Source of the DNA: Clostridiales bacterium
GTDB taxonomy: Bacteria; Bacillota; Clostridia; Lachnospirales; Lachnospiraceae
Direction of reading: 5' to 3'
DNA: 63,077 bases
NCBI GenBank assembly: GCA_018365455.1
Contig: JAGZJZ010000036.1
Coordinates: 1 to 63,077 of the forward strand
A model generated the notes under the pieces. That model was not told the origin of the DNA. It worked only from the letters and a program-made list of their open reading frames with translations, and ran no database searches. The position numbers and the translations under genes were made by a program. Every line of letters starts with the position of its first letter. Within the stretch, counting starts at the first letter, position 1. Of this stretch, positions 59,310 to 63,077 are shown one piece after another.

Positions 59310-59354
59310 CAAAGTAACTACTTTTAGCATATAGTAAAGTTGTTACTTTGTCAA
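59310..59354 (-). promoter_or_regulatory. Osmolyte operon promoter with BusR-type split palindrome
   Basis: On the minus strand TTGACA (59354-59349), 17 bases, then TATGCT (59331-59326). CAAAGTAAC (59310-59318) and GTTACTTTG (59342-59350) are perfect 9-bp inverted arms 23 bases apart that cover the -35 and flank the -10. A nested ACTTT/AAAGT pair lies between. Widely split arms suit a tetramer binding with two HTH dimers, as reported for BusR. Confidence 0.7.
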
Positions 59355-59388
59355 GGCGTACAAAAAGCCACATTCTGGGTATAGGTCC

Positions 59389-59438
59389 AAAAAAGCCAGC
59401 AGATATGCTCTAATAATAAGGGCTTCTGTTGGCTTTTA
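59389..59438 (-). terminator. Terminator of the ROK regulator gene
   Basis: On the minus strand AAAGCCAACAGA pairs with TCTGCTGGCTTT (one mismatch) and is followed by a T run. It separates the ROK gene from the osmolyte operon promoter. Confidence 0.7.
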
Positions 59439-59439
59439 T

Positions 59440-60570
59440 TTATACATTTTGCAAAAATTCTCGGATATAATACAGTGCAGCTCCGATTGCCGGAGTATAT
59501 TGTCCCTGGGTTCCCAGAAGGATCTGTTCTCTGGAAAGGGTAAAAGGAGACGAAGAATTTACCTGATTCAGAAGATAAGTTACGTCATCTTCGGTAAAAA
59601 AAGGAGCCAGATATCCGCTGATAATAATGGAACCGTCTATCATAATATTCAGGTTACGGATGGCGAATGCCAAATGGTTCAGGTAATCGTCCCATATCTG
59701 ACGGCAGCGGGAACCACCATTTTCCAACTCCTGAAAAAAGGCTGTAATGCTCATGCCGGAGGCATTTTCCAATGCATTGGCAGAACAGTAAGTTTCCAGA
59801 CAGCCCCGGCATCCGCAGTAGCACATTGGTCCGTCAGGGGTAATACACAGATGCTCAATAATGCCGCTGTGCATATGAATGCCCTGGTGGACCTGGCGGT
59901 TTGTAATGACAGAGCCGCCCATATTGCGGTTTAGCAGAAGAACAACGGCACTGTCTATTTCTTGATGGTTCCACAGTTCCAGGTATGCCGCTGCTTTGGA
60001 ATCGTGTTCCAGACGGCAGGGATAAGTAATAAATTCTGTAAAATCAGACAATTTCATCCGAATATTATCCATAATCACGCCGTAGCTCACGGACTGTCCA
60101 TCGGGAGCAATAATCCCCTGAGTGGCAATAGATACCCCCAGGATAGAGGAGCGGTCCAGGTCATTTTCGGAAATAAATTCTTCAAGTTCCAGACCTAGCT
60201 GCCGGTAGTAATCAAGGGAAGGCTGATAAGGGATGTCCTGTGTGGAATCAAAAATTACAGTTCCATAGAGATCAATCGCTACGAAATGAACCATTTTTTT
60301 TAGAATTCCAATCCCAATGGAGATTCTGGCTGTACGGCGAATCTGGATTGCCTGGGCTTTGCGTCCTCCAGTAGATTCGAAGTAGCCATTTTTTTCAAGC
60401 AGACCTTCTTCTTCTAATAGTTTTAGATTCTGGCTGACAGTGGATAGCCCCATTTGCAGCTTTTGGACAATCTGAAGTTTTGATGTAGTGACCTCCTGCC
60501 GGATAAAAGAATACACTTTATTCTTATTAATTTTTTTGACCGCCATCGTTGTCATTCCTTTATCGCTCAT
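59440..60570 (-). CDS. ROK family transcriptional regulator (NagC/XylR type)
   Basis: The 376-aa protein has an N-terminal winged helix (TSKLQIVQKLQMGLSTVSQNL, then EEEGLLEKNG and STGGRKA) and a ROK sugar-binding domain. The ROK zinc motif reads CYCGCRGCLETYCS, and MGGSVITNRQVHQGIHMHSG and HSGIIEHL fit the fold. Many ROK regulators bind a sugar without phosphorylating it. GGAGGG precedes ATG 60570. It is divergent from the zinc alcohol dehydrogenase, its likely target, with a palindromic element between them. Confidence 0.93.
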   Translation of the reverse strand: MSDKGMTTMAVKKINKNKVYSFIRQEVTTSKLQIVQKLQMGLSTVSQNLKLLEEEGLLEKNGYFESTGGRKAQAIQIRRTARISIGIGILKKMVHFVAIDLYGTVIFDSTQDIPYQPSLDYYRQLGLELEEFISENDLDRSSILGVSIATQGIIAPDGQSVSYGVIMDNIRMKLSDFTEFITYPCRLEHDSKAAAYLELWNHQEIDSAVVLLLNRNMGGSVITNRQVHQGIHMHSGIIEHLCITPDGPMCYCGCRGCLETYCSANALENASGMSITAFFQELENGGSRCRQIWDDYLNHLAFAIRNLNIMIDGSIIISGYLAPFFTEDDVTYLLNQVNSSSPFTLSREQILLGTQGQYTPAIGAALYYIREFLQNV

Positions 60571-60676
60571 AGAACCCTCCTTCTTCTTTTATTCATTTCA
60601 TCAGTGTAACTGCAAATACGCTGGGAGCGTGCCTGGATGGAGCATTGGTTTGATGAAAAGAAATATGAAAATGCTT

Positions 60677-60840
60677 TAGAGCGTGTTTGAAAATTGCTTT
60701 CTGCTAGCTGTGCGTCACACTTTGTGGGAGATTAGTTCCAAATTATGGGCGCATAGCGGGCTATGTAACCTGAATTTGGAGCTAATATACCGCTAAGTGG
60801 GGCGTGCAGATGGCAGGAATGAATTTTCAACCATGCTCTA
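60677..60840. repeat. 164-bp palindromic MITE-like element
   Basis: TAGAGCGTGTTTGAAAATT at the left end is matched inverted by AATTTTCAACCATGCTCTA at the right end. Inside, TTAGTTCCAAATT and AATTTGGAGCTAA, and GCGTCACACTT with a GTGGGGCGTGC counterpart, continue the pairing, so the whole element can fold into one long imperfect hairpin. There is no ORF. It lies in the 462-base gap between the ROK and dehydrogenase genes; the remainder of the gap shows no other feature. Confidence 0.75.
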
Positions 60841-61032
60841 GTATCTTATATCATAGTATGCCTGAATTTAAATTGCAATTTAAAATTATTTATTATGCAA
60901 TATAGACAAGAAATCAATCAAAATATTGGAATAAAAGTCTATTGTTATTCTAAATATTAAGTTATATACTCTACTTATGATTAGGTGTTACGCATAAGTG
61001 CTATATATAAGAATGAATAATGGAGGAAGATC

Positions 61033-62058
61033 ATGAGAAGTGCAGTGTTCTATGGGAAGCATGACTTAAGAGTCGAAGAAGCGAAGAAGCCTGAAATCGG
61101 ACCCAGAGATGTATTGATTCAGGTGAAAGCATGTGGAGTATGCGGTACGGATGTACATATTTATGAGGGGGATAAGGGGGCTGCTGAAGTAACCCCGCCA
61201 ACGACTCTGGGGCATGAATTTTCAGGTGTGGTGGTAGAGACCGGAGCGGAAGTGGAAAATTGCAGAGCAGGGGACCGGGTATGCATTGATCCCAATTGTT
61301 ACTGCGGAACCTGTGAACCCTGCCGAAATGGCGTGGCTCATTACTGTGAGAATATGATCGGATACGGTACTACCGTAAACGGAGGTTTTGCGGAATATTG
61401 TGCAGTAAATGAAAGACAGGTATATCAGCTGGGGGAGAATACATCCTTTGAACAGGGGGCTATGGCGGAGCCGGTTGCCTGCTGTCTGCATGGAATTGAC
61501 ATGTGTGAGATTCAGCCGGGACACCAGGTTGTGGTAATCGGAGGCGGAATGATCGGACTGTTGATGATGCAGCTTGCAAAACTGGCAGGAGCAGCTAAAG
61601 TTGCTCTATTGGAACCTGTGGAGAATAAAAGAGCGGTAGCTGAAAAGCTGGGTGCAGATATCTGCATTGACCCTGTACGGGAAGATGTAAAAGGAGCATT
61701 GAAAGCTGCAGGCATGACCTGGATTAATACGGTTATTGAATGTGTGGGGAGGCCGTCCACAATTCAGCAGGCAGTAGATCTTGCAGGCAATAAGGCGGTG
61801 GTTATGATGTTCGGACTGACAAAGCCGGATGAAACCATTTCAGTGAAACCATTCGAAGTCTTCCAGAAGGAGCTGGTGCTAAAAGCATCTTTTATCAACC
61901 CCTATACACAAAAGCGTGCTCTGGATCTGATTGATTCCAAACGCCTGGATGTGAGCAGCATGATCTATGAAGTCTGCGGACTGGAATCCCTGGAAGATGT
62001 ATTGAGCAAACCGGAATTGCGTGCCAATGGAAAGTACATTATTTCTCCTGAAAAGTAA
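61033..62058 (+). CDS. Zinc-dependent medium-chain alcohol dehydrogenase (sorbitol/threonine DH type)
   Basis: The 341-aa enzyme has catalytic zinc motifs CGVCGTDVHIYEG and GHEFSGVVVE, and the structural zinc site CYCGTCEPCRNGVAHYC. The nucleotide fold reads GGGMIGLLMMQLAKLAGA, followed by ALLEPVENKR. An acidic residue (E) at the end of the second strand suggests NAD over NADP. It probably oxidises a polyol or sugar alcohol; the divergent ROK regulator supports a sugar. GGAGGAAG precedes ATG 61033. Confidence 0.93.
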   Translation: MRSAVFYGKHDLRVEEAKKPEIGPRDVLIQVKACGVCGTDVHIYEGDKGAAEVTPPTTLGHEFSGVVVETGAEVENCRAGDRVCIDPNCYCGTCEPCRNGVAHYCENMIGYGTTVNGGFAEYCAVNERQVYQLGENTSFEQGAMAEPVACCLHGIDMCEIQPGHQVVVIGGGMIGLLMMQLAKLAGAAKVALLEPVENKRAVAEKLGADICIDPVREDVKGALKAAGMTWINTVIECVGRPSTIQQAVDLAGNKAVVMMFGLTKPDETISVKPFEVFQKELVLKASFINPYTQKRALDLIDSKRLDVSSMIYEVCGLESLEDVLSKPELRANGKYIISPEK

Positions 62059-62064
62059 ATTTGC

Positions 62065-62099
62065 CACCTCTGCTGTAAAAGGCAGAGGTGTTGTTGTCT
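62065..62099 (+). terminator. Rho-independent terminator
   Basis: CACCTCTGC pairs with GCAGAGGTG around an eight-base loop, followed by TTGTTGTCTT. It lies just after the dehydrogenase stop. Confidence 0.75.
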
Positions 62100-62276
62100 T
62101 AAAATTGGTTGAAGATTGGGGATCAATGAAGTATAATGAAACAAAGTTACAGGCAGCGAAGTGAGGTCTTTTGCGAAAGAAACGAATTAAGTCAAATACC
62201 TCTGGGCAGCTGCTAAATGGATGTGATCACACATCTGTCAGAATCGTTGCCCGGGGAATAAAGGAGGTTATGTTTT

Positions 62277-62789
62277 ATGTGTATCGAATTCAGGAAAGTG
62301 AGCGTATTCCCCAGAGGAACCATATGCAAGTTATTAACAGATGCCTACTCTTTTGATGAAAGAATGGTTCAGTGCTGGGGTGCCGACTGGAAGGAGTTTG
62401 ATGATTTTTTCTATGACAATCTTCAGATTGCAGATAAATACGGATTTATCACTACTTTAAATGGGGAAGCAATCGGAATGGTTTCTTGGGACCCGAGAAA
62501 TATGCCGGAGTATGCAGCAGTCGGGCATAATTGTATTAGAAGAGAATACAAAGGCAGAGGCTATGGGAAGATGCAGCTTCAGGAAGCTGTCAACAGAATC
62601 ATGGAGAGTGATGTGATAAAAATAATAGTAAATACCAATGCCGGTTTGTTACCGGCACAAAGAATGTATGAGAGCGTTGGCTTTAAAAAAGTCCTGGTAA
62701 GAAAAAATGACGGCATAGCTGAGTTTGCCGGCGATAATATTGATTATGAATTCATTGTAGATGAATATGGAGGTAAAACAATCAGGTAA
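62277..62789 (+). CDS. GNAT family N-acetyltransferase
   Basis: The 170-aa enzyme carries the acetyl-CoA motif HNCIRREYKGRGYGKMQLQEAVNRI and the later strand IIVNTNAGLLPAQRMYESVGFKKVL. NGEAIGMVSWDPRNMPEYAAVGH precedes the motif, the usual beta4 region. AAAGGAGG lies about nine bases before ATG 62277. The substrate is unknown; its own small ORF neighbour at 62171 is a shadow frame. Confidence 0.88.
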   Translation: MCIEFRKVSVFPRGTICKLLTDAYSFDERMVQCWGADWKEFDDFFYDNLQIADKYGFITTLNGEAIGMVSWDPRNMPEYAAVGHNCIRREYKGRGYGKMQLQEAVNRIMESDVIKIIVNTNAGLLPAQRMYESVGFKKVLVRKNDGIAEFAGDNIDYEFIVDEYGGKTIR

Positions 62790-63077
62790 AACATTCAGGT
62801 GATCAACGCAACTGCACTGTATTGGTTAAAAATGGTAATGAAGTATCTGATTTCTGCGCCAGGTGTGTGCCTGCTTAGAAGTAATGCCGCTGGGCTGAAC
62901 TAATTGCATTAGGTACTAATACTATAGGGAACACGTTTAAGTGCCTTGCTCTATGCTTTATATTTGGGTTTTGCTGATTAAGGACGCTTTGTATAAGACA
63001 GGTAGTGTACGAAAAGATGGGCGTGGGAAACTGGTATGGACTCCGTCAGCTGGCCGCAGAACTGGTATTTTCTAACC
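62790..63077. other. End region without a recognised gene
   Basis: No complete gene or clear signal is seen. One plus-strand frame near the edge reads VYEKMGVGNWYGLRQLAAEL without a stop before the window ends, so a gene might continue past it, but I do not recognise the sequence and see no ribosome binding site. Confidence 0.3.

Noticed and set aside
59449..59934. 161-codon plus-strand ORF inside the ROK gene
   Set aside because: Antisense to conserved ROK domain codons, with no ribosome binding site.
62171..62356. 61-codon ORF before the GNAT gene
   Set aside because: Shadow frame overlapping the GNAT start; the GGAGG there fits the GNAT ATG at 62277.

Overview
The window looks like chromosome from an anaerobic Clostridia species of the Lachnospiraceae type. 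It has moderate-to-low G+C, strong GGAGG ribosome binding sites, YesN/YesM-type two-component pairs beside sugar ABC transporters, an EFR1 flavodoxin-ferredoxin, a Y-family polymerase with YolD, and a BspA/InlB-like surface protein. I saw no rRNA, tRNA or CRISPR array. All names come from reading motifs; no database search was run.

Layout. 0-2 kb: an orphan small protein, a TetR regulator with twin operators, an M23 peptidase and a LysR remnant. 2-6.3 kb: a Cache/degenerate-GGDEF/EAL c-di-GMP phosphodiesterase with a lipoprotein that fuses a solute-binding protein to a 5'-nucleotidase C-terminal domain. 6.4-8.4 kb: Y-family polymerase, YolD and a coiled-coil protein. 8.5-10.3 kb (minus): PadR plus a prefix-domain/FtsW-RodA protein. 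10.7-11.7 kb: an Rpn nuclease. 12.2-21.6 kb: the most novel unit, a DeoR-regulated operon with a ribose-type ABC importer, a DhaK-like protein lacking both substrate histidines, DhaL, a UroD/MtaA-like protein, a PfkB kinase and a class II aldolase. 21.8-30 kb: a surface protein, a hybrid histidine kinase, an ABC system with a broken permease, Xre with a membrane partner, HxlR with a nitroreductase.

30-36.9 kb is accessory and decaying: remnants of GlgB, Hsp70 and TetR genes, truncated J-domain, GNAT and winged-helix genes, a frameshifted coiled-coil gene framed by inverted repeats, and a response regulator without its DNA-binding domain. 37-40.2 kb: GH38 alpha-mannosidase. 40.2-42 kb: small secreted proteins and an IS200-type element. 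42.2-50.8 kb: a YesN/YesM pair divergent from a carbohydrate ABC importer and an intracellular GH66 enzyme, probably for isomalto-oligosaccharides. 50.8-55.8 kb: an HxlR pseudogene, CMD/MerR, a transglutaminase-like protein, LytTR-DUF3021 and an ABC-2 exporter. 55.8-59.4 kb (minus): an OpuC/Bus-type osmolyte importer with a GntR-RCK_C (BusR-like) repressor. 59.4-63 kb: ROK regulator, a 164-bp palindromic element, a zinc alcohol dehydrogenase and a GNAT.

The recurring logic is local control of transport: most importers carry a dedicated regulator (DeoR, YesN/YesM, BusR-like), and several small regulators (TetR, PadR, MerR, Xre) have promoters whose symmetric sites can be read directly. The best candidate for an undescribed system is the 12.2-21.6 kb operon.
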